DNA of 64,000 bases from Elusimicrobium minutum (GTDB lineage Bacteria > Elusimicrobiota > Elusimicrobia > Elusimicrobiales > UBA9959): positions 91,818 through 155,817 of the forward strand of contig DYIF01000001.1 of NCBI GenBank assembly GCA_020723765.1. The letters run 5' to 3'. Position numbers and translations under genes: made by a program. The notes beneath the pieces were generated by a model. That model was not told where the DNA came from. It saw nothing but the letters and a program-made list of their open reading frames with translations, and made no database searches. Below are positions 17,940-26,439 of the stretch, in pieces. Each line of letters opens with the position of its first letter. The first letter of the stretch is position 1.

Positions 17940-18610
17940 AAACTTAAAAGCTCCCTTGTTTTTCGGGGTCCGAGGTTAAACAACATATCCAATATGGATA
18001 AATTTTCCACAAACTCTCCCCATAACTGGTCGTATTTTAAAGGTTTATAATTTAGATATGTCAGTTTTATTTTATTAAGTTTAAAAAGATTTTCATCCAG
18101 ATAATCTTTTCCGCCGTCTCCGGATAGATATTCGTCGGCTTTAACCATTTCGCATATTTTAACAAGACGCTCGGTTTTAGACAAATTTATGTTCAACGAC
18201 GACGAAACTTCCGTTCTTTTTTCTATATCCATATATTTTAAAATCATTTTAACGCACTCTATATTTAAATCGGACAAATATTCGTAATCTTTTCCAAAAA
18301 AATATTCAATATAACCGAAAAGATCTTCGAAATACGGAGATTTGGAATATGCCGACTTTATTGAATTGAGATGTTTCCTTTTCCACAAATTATCCGATAT
18401 CTTAACTTCATTTATTTTATCCCCGAATTTAAAACTAACCGGAACCGTAAGCCATATAAGCCCGTTGGCGCCTTTTATCCTGTTTCTGTTTTGCCATTCG
18501 TTCTTTTTAAACTGAGCGTCGTCTAAAAAAACAAAAATATCGCTTTTAATAATTTTATAAATATACCCTATATAGGGCATATACTGAGGCTGATGGATAG
18601 AGGCTATCAT
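17936..18610 (-). CDS. WbqC-family protein
   Basis: A 224-residue protein starting MIASIHQPQYMPYIGYIYKI, with DIFVFLDDAQFKKNEWQNRN and IKGANGLIWLTVPV, the conserved blocks of the WbqC family. These genes recur in O-antigen and exopolysaccharide loci; a role in transferring or modifying an amino-sugar substituent is commonly proposed but not established. It is adjacent to and overlaps the DegT aminotransferase, a frequent pairing. The 36-base gap upstream (18611-18646) is the largest among the genes here. TAAACT six bases before the ATG and no Shine-Dalgarno could mean a weak leaderless promoter. Confidence 0.85.
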   Translation of the reverse strand: MIASIHQPQYMPYIGYIYKIIKSDIFVFLDDAQFKKNEWQNRNRIKGANGLIWLTVPVSFKFGDKINEVKISDNLWKRKHLNSIKSAYSKSPYFEDLFGYIEYFFGKDYEYLSDLNIECVKMILKYMDIEKRTEVSSSLNINLSKTERLVKICEMVKADEYLSGDGGKDYLDENLFKLNKIKLTYLNYKPLKYDQLWGEFVENLSILDMLFNLGPRKTRELLSL

Positions 18611-18646
18611 AATAATAGTTTATAAATTTTAAATGTTTTATTAAAT

Positions 18647-19798
18647 CTATGCGCCCATATAAAGCTTTTTATAAAGCAGGTATTCCCTTTCGAAACTATA
18701 ATACTTAAATCCGTTTTCTTCCCTATTAACAAGCTCAAAAGACTTTTGGCCCATATTTTTTCTTAAATCTTCGTTTTTAAAAAGCTCGTAAATTTTCATC
18801 GCCAATTCAAGCGAATTTTTAGGCTCGACAAGATAACCGTTATAGGCGTCCGTTATCAAGTCTTTTAAACCGCATACGGAAGACGCTATTATCGGCTTTG
18901 AAAGTATTTCGGCCATAACGACTGTTCTTCCCATACCTTCGTTTAATGAAGGCTGGACGTAGATATCCATAACGTTTATTAAATCGTATACGTCTTCCCT
19001 ATATCCGGCAAATATTATATGTTCTTTAACCTTATCCTCATCGGCTATTTTTTTTAAATAATCTTTTTGAGAACCGTCCCCTACTATTAAGAAAATCGGA
19101 AAATCTTTTATGTTTTTTATTTTTAAAATTTCGTTTAGATATTTTACGCTTCTTATAAGATAGTCTATTCCCTTTATCGGCTCCAATCTGGCTACGCTTC
19201 CGACAACGATTTTTTCTTTAGGTATTTTAAACTCCTCTCTTATATCTTTCCCGCTAAGTTTTTGAAAATAATCGACTCCGCTTGGTATTATATGCCATTT
19301 TTTTTCTTTTCCTATACCGTATTTTAAGGTTTCCATTTTTTCATTTTCGGTTAAAGCGACCAAAAAATCCGTTATAAAAGAAGTTAAAAACTCTAAGATT
19401 ATAAAAAAATAAGTCTTTGGTTTAGAAAAATAACCGTAAAAAATATGGCCGTGAGGAACGTGTATAATTTTAGTATTTTTATTGGCTAAAAGTTTGTAAA
19501 AAAAACCCGCCCATCTTCCTATTATGCCGGCTTTCGAGGTATGAGTATTTATCACATCGGGTTTTTCTCTAAAGAGTATTTTGATTATTTTCAAAAAAGC
19601 CTTAATATCGTCCAATACTCCTATTTCCCTTTTTAATTCTTTTAAATAATAATATTTAAAATCAAATTGTTTAACCTTATCCCCGCCGTAAACCAGTATC
19701 ACATCGAAACCGTCTTCTTTTAGCTTACGGCATAAATCGATTAAATTTTCGGAAGACCCTCCGAAATTAAGCCTTGTTATTATTTGAACTATTTTCAT
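18647..19798 (-). CDS. Glycosyltransferase family 4
   Basis: A GT-B glycosyltransferase of 383 residues with the N-terminal donor/acceptor loop MKIVQIITRLNFGGSSENLI and the C-terminal nucleotide-sugar motif PSLNEGMGRTVVMAEILSKPIIAS (the E-x7-E retaining GT4 signature). GSVARLEPIKGIDYLI is the usual linker to the C-terminal domain. The ATG at 19798 is chosen as start because it begins the family consensus MKIVQIITRL; an in-frame TTG at 19810 is the only earlier alternative. The start lies inside the last codons of the upstream GT9 gene (overlap about 32 bases). Sugar and linkage are unknown. Confidence 0.92.
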   Translation of the reverse strand: MKIVQIITRLNFGGSSENLIDLCRKLKEDGFDVILVYGGDKVKQFDFKYYYLKELKREIGVLDDIKAFLKIIKILFREKPDVINTHTSKAGIIGRWAGFFYKLLANKNTKIIHVPHGHIFYGYFSKPKTYFFIILEFLTSFITDFLVALTENEKMETLKYGIGKEKKWHIIPSGVDYFQKLSGKDIREEFKIPKEKIVVGSVARLEPIKGIDYLIRSVKYLNEILKIKNIKDFPIFLIVGDGSQKDYLKKIADEDKVKEHIIFAGYREDVYDLINVMDIYVQPSLNEGMGRTVVMAEILSKPIIASSVCGLKDLITDAYNGYLVEPKNSLELAMKIYELFKNEDLRKNMGQKSFELVNREENGFKYYSFEREYLLYKKLYMGA

Positions 19799-20786
19799 AA
19801 TTTTTTTCAAATTCTCTCAAAACATTTTCGACATTTATGCCTCTCATGCAAACCATATTATTTTCTTTTCTATTCGGACAAGAGTAGTAATCGCAAGGCC
19901 AACATTCGACTTTATTATAAACAAATTTAAAAAAATCTCTGTTAAAAAACGGAACCGTTTTTCGAGGATCCGAAGGACCGCTTATTATAACCGAAGGAAT
20001 TTTAAATATTGAAGCTATATGCATAGCGGCGGAGTCCACCGATATCAAAAAATCGCATTTTTTTAAAGCGGATATCCATTCCTCCTGTGAAAGATCTTCC
20101 AAAAAAATCAAATTATCTTTTTTGGCTTCTTCATATATTTCTTTTACGTAATAATAATTTTTTTTATCCGAAAAAACGAGAAACAGAAATTCATCTTTCA
20201 AACCGACAAGTCTTACGAGATCCATCCATTTTTCCTTATCCCATCTTTTAGTCAACGTATTCCCGGACGGAACCATCCCAATTATCTTTTTGTATTTAAA
20301 TTTAGATAAAGTTTTTTTAATTTTATTCTCCGCCTCTACTTTAAACCATAAAATATTTTCGAAACTTTCCTTGAACACTCCTATTTTTCGAAACAAGTCT
20401 TCATATCTTTCGTAGTAGTTTTCCATCTTAAAATCCGCCGAAAAAACACAAGCCTCATTATTTTCATTTATAAATCTTATAGTTAAACCGTATAAAAACT
20501 TTGAAAAAAATCTCGAAGAGGGATATGTGTTAATTAAAAAATCGTATTTATTTCTCAGATTTAAAATTGTTTTCAAATTATGAAAAGAAAAAAGATTTAT
20601 ATGATTATTATTTGATTTCAGATAAAAAACATTATCGGCATAAGGACAGGTTTTGGCATACTCGTAGCTTCTATCGCTAACCAAAAGAGTTATCTCGCAT
20701 TTTTTTTGTTTTTTTAATAAATAAATCCAGGGCACAAGCGCTATAAAATCTCCTATACCCGCGGTATTAAATATTAAAATTTTCAT
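19767..20786 (-). CDS. Glycosyltransferase family 9 (heptosyltransferase-like)
   Basis: A 339-residue GT9 protein. The N-terminus MKILIFNTAGIGDFIALVPW is the family acceptor-side loop, and SVDSAAMHIASIFKIPSVIISGPSDP is the donor-binding C-terminal signature. A Cys-rich tail with four cysteines (ECWPCDYYSCP, later VCMRG) is typical of one GT9 subgroup. The family adds heptoses or other sugars to LPS core. It is the second GT9 domain in this locus; the other is fused to a methyltransferase. ATGA overlap with the upstream GT4. Confidence 0.92.
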   Translation of the reverse strand: MKILIFNTAGIGDFIALVPWIYLLKKQKKCEITLLVSDRSYEYAKTCPYADNVFYLKSNNNHINLFSFHNLKTILNLRNKYDFLINTYPSSRFFSKFLYGLTIRFINENNEACVFSADFKMENYYERYEDLFRKIGVFKESFENILWFKVEAENKIKKTLSKFKYKKIIGMVPSGNTLTKRWDKEKWMDLVRLVGLKDEFLFLVFSDKKNYYYVKEIYEEAKKDNLIFLEDLSQEEWISALKKCDFLISVDSAAMHIASIFKIPSVIISGPSDPRKTVPFFNRDFFKFVYNKVECWPCDYYSCPNRKENNMVCMRGINVENVLREFEKNYENSSNNNKA

Positions 20787-21838
20787 AAGCCGTTTAAAAC
20801 ATCCGAAACATCTTTTAAAAAATTCGATATTTGGTAATTCGAAATATCGAAAGTTTTCTTTTCCACCTCGGCCATTAAAACCTCTTCTATTTTCTTAGAA
20901 AGCTTTAATATATCCGCAGGATCGAAATAATCGGCGTTATCTCCTAATACTTCCCTAAAAACCGGGATATCCGAAACCAAAACTTTCAAACCGCATTTTA
21001 GGGCTTCCAAAGGAGGATACCCAAACCCCTCATAAAGAGAAGGGAAAACAAAAAGAGAAGAATTCGAGTACAAACAAGAAAGCTCGGTATCGTCGGCTTG
21101 GGGGATTACGAAAGCATTCGGATAATCTTTAAAAGAATCTTTAAATCCTACAAGAACAAGTTTATATTCGCTTCTCAATTTAAAAGGAAGATTTAGATAA
21201 GCATCATAAAGAGTTTTTATGTTTTTATGAGGATTGTTATTCCCGACATAAAGTATATATTTAAAATTTATATTCATTTTTTTTAAAATCTCGTAAGATT
21301 CGGTTTTATCCATCTTTCTTATACTCTCGTCTATAGAAAGCCTTATAACTTTAATCTTTTTTTCATCCATATTAAAAAAAGAAACCATATCTTTTTTTGT
21401 CGAGTATGAGGATGTTATTATCGCATCGGCTTTAGCCGTAAAAAATCTTATAAAATTTTTTAAATAAATTTTATTTTTTAAATTTTTTTTATACGGTTCG
21501 AGTTTTAAATAAATAATATCGAAAATAGAAGTTATAACCGGAATATCGCAAAATACCGGATACTTATAATAAGGAGAAAAATAAATATCGGCTTTTGTTT
21601 CTTTGATTATCTTCCTTACATAAAACTGCTCGGAAATTATTGGAAGAGAATCTTTTATTAAATATTTTTTAAAATCTTTTAATGTGGGATTGTCCAGATC
21701 CGTTTTAGAATCGCATATCAAAACGAAATCAAAGCCATTAAAATAATTTTTATTTTTTAAAATATTTAAAACAAACCTTCCTATTCCGGTATATTTATTT
21801 TTTTCGAGCTCCCTGGCGTCAAAGATTATTTTTTTCAT
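20783..21838 (-). CDS. Glycosyltransferase family 4 (mannosyltransferase-like)
   Basis: A 351-residue GT-B enzyme beginning MKKIIFDARELEKNKYTGIG (the FDAR...GIGR loop of GT4 mannosyl/rhamnosyltransferases). The C-terminal motif is FPSLYEGFGYPPLEALKCGLKVLVS, with LYVGNNNPHKNIKTLYDAY as the start of the second domain. The start is supported by TGGAGATAT directly before the ATG, within the last 20 bases of the upstream GT2 gene. Donor sugar not determinable. Confidence 0.93.
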   Translation of the reverse strand: MKKIIFDARELEKNKYTGIGRFVLNILKNKNYFNGFDFVLICDSKTDLDNPTLKDFKKYLIKDSLPIISEQFYVRKIIKETKADIYFSPYYKYPVFCDIPVITSIFDIIYLKLEPYKKNLKNKIYLKNFIRFFTAKADAIITSSYSTKKDMVSFFNMDEKKIKVIRLSIDESIRKMDKTESYEILKKMNINFKYILYVGNNNPHKNIKTLYDAYLNLPFKLRSEYKLVLVGFKDSFKDYPNAFVIPQADDTELSCLYSNSSLFVFPSLYEGFGYPPLEALKCGLKVLVSDIPVFREVLGDNADYFDPADILKLSKKIEEVLMAEVEKKTFDISNYQISNFLKDVSDVLNGL

Positions 21839-22586
21839 ATATCTCCAGAAATTTTAAATAAGAAAACATAACGGTTAAAGCGCTCGATAAACTTATAAAA
21901 AAACCCCGCCATCCGTCCTTAAACCCTTTAAGCCAAAAGTATTTCAAAAGGAAAAAATATAAAGGCCTGGCCGAAAGTTCTTTAACCGATAAGATTAATG
22001 AAGGTTTTAAACCTTTTTTATAATACTCTAAAGCGTATCTGTCCGTATATCTTTTAAACTTTTTCACCCACTCGTTTATGTCGTCGTAAGAATAATGCAA
22101 CAAATCGTTTTTCAGATAACCTATCTTATCCGTTTTAAATATGCCGTTGGTATGTATATCATCTTCGAAAATAATGCTGCCTTTTCTAAACAAACGAGGA
22201 ATATACCCCGGGTACCAACCGCAAGTTTTAATCCATCTGCCGGAAAAAAAGGTTTTTACAGGCAGATAAAAAATATCCGCTTTATTTTGCGAAAGAACTT
22301 CGGATATTTCCTTTCTTAAATCCTCGCAAACGACCTCATCCGCCTCTATTATTAAAATCCAATCGTTTTCGGCCTTGGATATGCCGAAGTTCCTATCCGG
22401 ATTGCAAATGCCCTTCGGTTCGGTTATAAAAATTTTATCGGTATATCTCTTCGCTATATCTACGGTTTTGTCTTGAGAAGACTGGTCTATAAAGATTATC
22501 TCATCGCACCATTTTATTCCTTCCAAACATTTTTCTATTTTCTTCTCTTCGTTCCTCGCTATCAAAACGGCGGAAATTTTAATCAT
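21819..22586 (-). CDS. Glycosyltransferase family 2 (WaaE/KdtX-like)
   Basis: A 255-residue GT-A enzyme. It has IKISAVLIARNEEKKIEKCL, KWCDEIIFIDQSSQDKT, and ILIIEADEVV in place of the canonical DxD motif. This set with NPDRNFGISKAENDW is the pattern of the LPS core beta-1,4-glucosyltransferases (WaaE/KdtX). The C-terminus has a hydrophobic stretch (PLYFFLLKYFWLKG) that may associate with the membrane. It overlaps the upstream GT4 by ATGA. Confidence 0.9.
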   Translation of the reverse strand: MIKISAVLIARNEEKKIEKCLEGIKWCDEIIFIDQSSQDKTVDIAKRYTDKIFITEPKGICNPDRNFGISKAENDWILIIEADEVVCEDLRKEISEVLSQNKADIFYLPVKTFFSGRWIKTCGWYPGYIPRLFRKGSIIFEDDIHTNGIFKTDKIGYLKNDLLHYSYDDINEWVKKFKRYTDRYALEYYKKGLKPSLILSVKELSARPLYFFLLKYFWLKGFKDGWRGFFISLSSALTVMFSYLKFLEIYEKNNL

Positions 22587-23623
22587 AAAAGCTCCCTATA
22601 AATTTTGTAAAGATTATTCATATAAGGATTTATATCGAACCCCTTAGCTTTAGCTAAGGCTTGTTTTGATATCTTTAAATAAAGGTCTTTTTCTTCCAAA
22701 AATTTTTCTATGGCATTTTTCAAATCTTTTTCGTTAGGTTCGACCAAAAAACCGTCCTCGGCGTTATTAATTATTTCTTTTGCGCCTCCCATATCTGTGG
22801 CTATAACCGGCTTTCCCAAAGCCATCGCCTCTATTATCGTCCTACCGAAAGGCTCCGGCTCAGCCGATGGATTTACTACGATATCCGAAATATCCATATA
22901 ATCGTAAACATTATTAACATGTCCCGCAAAAAAAACTCTTTCGGATATATTTAAATCCGACGATAATTTTTTCAAATTGTCCATCTCCGCCCCAAATCCG
23001 CAAACAAGCAGCGCGGTTTGAGTATTTTTTAATTCGGCAAAAGCCTTGAAAAGGCTATCGTGTCCTTTCCATTTTTCAAGTCGAGAAAAAACTCCGATAA
23101 CTTTAAACCCTTCGCGTATTCCTATTTTTTGTTTTAACAAACTACCGTCCGACTTCGATCGGATATCGTTAAAATCTATAGGGTTATGCATTATTACCGT
23201 TTTTTTATCGGCGTAGCCAAATTTATTTTTTACCGCCTGGCTTACGGCTATTATTCTATCCGAAAACAAAGATATTATCCTTTCTTTCGTCGGGGAAGAG
23301 TCCAAAACTCTATTATGCCACACCGTTTTTTTTCTTAAAAATTTAGACCAAAAAGCCGAGAAAAAGGAGTATCTGGTGCATGCGGAATTAATATGAACTA
23401 TGTCGGGGTCATACTCTTTTATTTTTATAAAAAGAGACGAGATTTTTACTATATCCGCTTTAACCCCGATACCCGAAAGCATATTTCTAAAAACTCCGTC
23501 GTTTTTTAAAAAAACTTTAAATTCGTATTCTTTTCTATCTAAATTTTTTAAAACGGTAAAAAGACTTATCTGACCTCCCCCGGGCGGGTTTAACGGCTCG
23601 TCTATATACAATATCCTTTTCAT
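22583..23623 (-). CDS. Glycosyltransferase family 4
   Basis: A 346-residue retaining GT-B enzyme. The N-terminus MKRILYIDEPLNPPGGGQIS carries the Gly-rich acceptor loop, and NPSAEPEPFGRTIIEAMALGKPVIAT is the C-terminal GT4 signature, where both Glu residues of the E-x7-E motif are present. IGVFSRLEKWKGHDSLFKAF starts the nucleotide-binding domain. ATGA overlaps on both sides place it firmly in the long minus-strand operon. Confidence 0.93.
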   Translation of the reverse strand: MKRILYIDEPLNPPGGGQISLFTVLKNLDRKEYEFKVFLKNDGVFRNMLSGIGVKADIVKISSLFIKIKEYDPDIVHINSACTRYSFFSAFWSKFLRKKTVWHNRVLDSSPTKERIISLFSDRIIAVSQAVKNKFGYADKKTVIMHNPIDFNDIRSKSDGSLLKQKIGIREGFKVIGVFSRLEKWKGHDSLFKAFAELKNTQTALLVCGFGAEMDNLKKLSSDLNISERVFFAGHVNNVYDYMDISDIVVNPSAEPEPFGRTIIEAMALGKPVIATDMGGAKEIINNAEDGFLVEPNEKDLKNAIEKFLEEKDLYLKISKQALAKAKGFDINPYMNNLYKIYRELL

Positions 23624-24609
23624 TTTTTATTCTTTAAAAAATAATAAGTTTGAATGACTCTCCCGATATCCAAAAACAAATCGGCTAAAAATTTTAATAA
23701 CGGGAATAAAATTAATATAAAAAATCTATAAAAAACATTAAATTTATAAAACCCAAAATATTTAACCATAAAAAAATATTTATAAATTTGATAAAAATAC
23801 CAAAATGCCGAAACAAATAAAAACAATTTAAAACCTGCGAATATCCATATTAAAACAAAAATTAAAAATTTAATTGAAACGGAAGTTTTTAAAACATAGT
23901 CAAGGTGAAGTTTGTCTATAAAAACAAGATCTATATCCGCTTTTCCTCTTCTTATGTACCACTTTAAAGCTTTATAAATATTTTTATGAGTGTCGTGCCA
24001 TACCAACGCTTTTGGCAAAAACAAAAATCTGTTTCTGCCGTATTTGCTTATTATTTTCAAACACAAGTCGCTATCCTCGGCGCCGAATTTATTTTCTAAA
24101 TTAAACATTCCGACATCTTTTATAATATCTTTTCTAAATACGGTATTACAGGTGGCGACCTGAGACAAACTCATATCTTCTCCTTTGGAATCGTTATGCA
24201 ACCTAAATCCGCCTCCCGGATGTCCGAGGACTCCCAATGAAAAACTTATCAAATTAGCGTCCTCTTTGGGGAAAACCGCTCCCATAGCGCCAAACTTATC
24301 TTGGGGCAATTTTTTCGTAATTTCAAAAAACCATTTATCGGTTATCTCCACATCGTCGTCTATAAATATGACCCACTCCCCAAGAGCGGTATTTACTCCG
24401 ATATTTCTTTGATTTGAAAAACCCGCATCTTTTAAAGATAATTTAATATGTTTTACGGGATATGGCAAATCCGCCAAATTTTCTCCAGCCTCAACTACTA
24501 TTATTTCATAGTTTTTAAAAGTCTTTAAATTTTTATTAAGAGACTCAACGGCTCTTAAAAGTTTTTCCCTGTTATCCTTTGTTATTATTATTATCGAGTA
24601 TTTAATCAT
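23620..24609 (-). CDS. Glycosyltransferase family 2 with C-terminal membrane helices
   Basis: The GT-A domain begins IKYSIIIITKDNREKLLRAV and has the metal-binding VIFIDDDVEI and the acceptor-side GAEDSDLCLKI motif. The last third has hydrophobic segments (FLIFVLIWIFAGFKLFLFVS and a second one near the C-terminus), so it is probably membrane-tethered. The ATG at 24609 is chosen because it makes an ATGA overlap with the upstream gene; an in-frame ATG 15 bases further upstream exists but would lengthen the overlap without adding conserved residues. Confidence 0.9.
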   Translation of the reverse strand: MIKYSIIIITKDNREKLLRAVESLNKNLKTFKNYEIIVVEAGENLADLPYPVKHIKLSLKDAGFSNQRNIGVNTALGEWVIFIDDDVEITDKWFFEITKKLPQDKFGAMGAVFPKEDANLISFSLGVLGHPGGGFRLHNDSKGEDMSLSQVATCNTVFRKDIIKDVGMFNLENKFGAEDSDLCLKIISKYGRNRFLFLPKALVWHDTHKNIYKALKWYIRRGKADIDLVFIDKLHLDYVLKTSVSIKFLIFVLIWIFAGFKLFLFVSAFWYFYQIYKYFFMVKYFGFYKFNVFYRFFILILFPLLKFLADLFLDIGRVIQTYYFLKNKK

Positions 24610-25520
24610 AAGCCTAAAACCCATCTAATTAATTTTATCTTAACGGAGACCTTTTTGGAAATATCGTTTTTTCTCCCGGTAATATATTTAACAAAATACG
24701 CGAAAAGGTATATCAAAGAAGATAGAATTATGGAAATCCTTATAATCATTTCCGACAAAACTCCGCCGTATTTTCTATGATAATAACACATACTTTGATA
24801 ATACTCCAATTTTCTCGATCCTTTTTTATCCGCACTTGCCCCTCTATAATGAATAACTTCCATATACGGAAAGAAAAAAACTTTTCCCCCCTCTTTTCTC
24901 GCTCTTCTGCACAAATCGTTTTCTTCGAAGTACATAAAAAACTTTTCATCAAATCCGCCTATATTCTTAAAAAAATCTTTCCCAATCATAAAAGCGGCGC
25001 CGACTACCCAATCAACCTCTGCGATTTTATCGAACACTTTAAAATCGTAATTTACATATCTGTTAAAAGGATTTTTGCCGAAATAATAATGAAACTCGAA
25101 CAATTCGAGAACCGAATGAAATACCGAGAAAAATCGGGCGTAAGAGTCTTGGAATTTTCCGTTTTCCCATAGAAGCTTAAATCCCAAAACGCTTTTTTCG
25201 TTCGAGGATACAAAATCTACGGCTTTGGAAAGTTCGTCGGAAAGAATCTTGGTATCCGGATTTAAAAAAAACAAGATATCTCCTTTGGAAATTTCCGCTC
25301 CTCTATTGCAAGCGAAACCAAAGCCCGGATTATGAGGAAAGGTCAGTATTTTAACTTCGGGAAAATTTTCTTTTATCACCGATAGAGTCTTATCCGACGA
25401 GCCGTTATCCGCGATTATTATCTCTTTCAAAGGATAAGACAAGGATTTTACGGAAGCCAAACAATCTTTGATATGGTTTTCCGAATTCCATGTTACTATT
25501 ACAAAAGATACCGTTTTCAT
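24606..25520 (-). CDS. Glycosyltransferase family 2, rhamnosyltransferase-like
   Basis: The conserved part starts TVSFVIVTWNSENHIKDCL and has NPGFGFACNRGAEIS and ILFFLNPDTKI, the NPDT form of the metal site typical of rhamnosyltransferase-like GT2 proteins. Further on, FFMYFEENDLCRRA is the acceptor/catalytic block. One C-terminal membrane helix (IILSSLIYLFAYF) is likely. The ATG at 25520 begins one base before the upstream stop codon and matches the family N-terminus; the longer reading frame back to 25607 lies wholly inside the upstream gene. Confidence 0.92.
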   Translation of the reverse strand: MKTVSFVIVTWNSENHIKDCLASVKSLSYPLKEIIIADNGSSDKTLSVIKENFPEVKILTFPHNPGFGFACNRGAEISKGDILFFLNPDTKILSDELSKAVDFVSSNEKSVLGFKLLWENGKFQDSYARFFSVFHSVLELFEFHYYFGKNPFNRYVNYDFKVFDKIAEVDWVVGAAFMIGKDFFKNIGGFDEKFFMYFEENDLCRRARKEGGKVFFFPYMEVIHYRGASADKKGSRKLEYYQSMCYYHRKYGGVLSEMIIRISIILSSLIYLFAYFVKYITGRKNDISKKVSVKIKLIRWVLGL

Positions 25521-25521
25521 T

Positions 25522-26439
25522 TTATTTTTTGCCTCTAATAATTCCGATATAAAAAAAACTATCGCTAAATTTTGAAAACGCATACGGCCAATACAAAAAT
25601 CTTTCAATAATTAAAGTTATTAAAAGAAACAATCCGGCCTTTAAATAGAGATATAAAATTTTAAACAAGTTAACATCCATATTTTTATTTTTTCCCGTGG
25701 CGATATCGAATAAAACTCTGGATCTGCCCGAAAAATATATTCTTTTGGCGTATTTTAAAGCTTTTATCGGATGATAATGATATCCTAAAGCTTTTTGAGA
25801 ATACATAAGCCTAAATCCCTTTTTCATAAGCCTATAACCGAATTCGATATCTTCAAAAAAATAATCCGGGGATTTGAATCTTTCATCGAAAAGCAAATCG
25901 TTTTCGGTCAAAAACTTCTTTTTAACGGATACGTTCGAGCCGTAAAAATGCCAAAAATCGGTATAATTCTCGTCTTTAAGAGAATTATAATCGAACTGAG
26001 GCCCCCCGTTTTCAAGCCAATGCATAAAAGGAGTAACTTTAATCTCCTTATGCCATGTAATGCGACCGAGCAATCCGAATTCGGCGCAAGGGTTTAAGCG
26101 ATGATATTTCGCGTGTGTTTCTATGGCAAATTTGTCTACCATTATGTCGTCGCCCAAAAAAAGCAAAATCTCCCCTCCGGAATTTTTTATACCGACATTT
26201 CTCGCGGCGGCGGGCCCGGAGTTATGGATTTCATAATATCCAAAAGCGAAAAATTTATTTTTGGTCATATCCGAAATCTTTTCTCTATAGCCATCGTCCT
26301 TCCCTCCGTCGTTAATTATGATTAACTCGATAAGATTAAGCGGATATGAGGATAAAAGAATAGAATCGATACATTTAAAGATAGCGTCGGGCCTATTATA
26401 AGTCGGAATTATTAAGCTGATTATATACTCACCTTTCAT
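25522..26439 (-). CDS. Glycosyltransferase family 2
   Basis: A 305-residue GT-A enzyme with ISLIIPTYNRPDAIFKCIDS, the INDGGKDDG loop, AARNVGIKNSGGEILLFLGDD with its DD metal site, and FEDIEFGYRLMKKG acceptor block. A hydrophobic stretch around residues 265-285 (KAGLFLLITLIIERFL) may bind the membrane. CGGAGATAA lies nine bases before the ATG, and the start overlaps the end of the upstream fused gene by 11 bases. This is the first of three consecutive GT2 genes. Confidence 0.92.
   Translation of the reverse strand: MKGEYIISLIIPTYNRPDAIFKCIDSILLSSYPLNLIELIIINDGGKDDGYREKISDMTKNKFFAFGYYEIHNSGPAAARNVGIKNSGGEILLFLGDDIMVDKFAIETHAKYHRLNPCAEFGLLGRITWHKEIKVTPFMHWLENGGPQFDYNSLKDENYTDFWHFYGSNVSVKKKFLTENDLLFDERFKSPDYFFEDIEFGYRLMKKGFRLMYSQKALGYHYHPIKALKYAKRIYFSGRSRVLFDIATGKNKNMDVNLFKILYLYLKAGLFLLITLIIERFLYWPYAFSKFSDSFFYIGIIRGKK

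Noticed and set aside
19799..19810. TTG start for the GT4 gene at 18647
   Set aside because: The next in-frame ATG at 19798 begins the conserved MKIVQII motif, and the TTG adds no family residues.
25521..25607. Longer N-terminus for the GT2 gene ending at 24606
   Set aside because: The extra 29 residues lie inside the upstream gene, are not conserved, and the ATG at 25520 directly follows that gene's stop.
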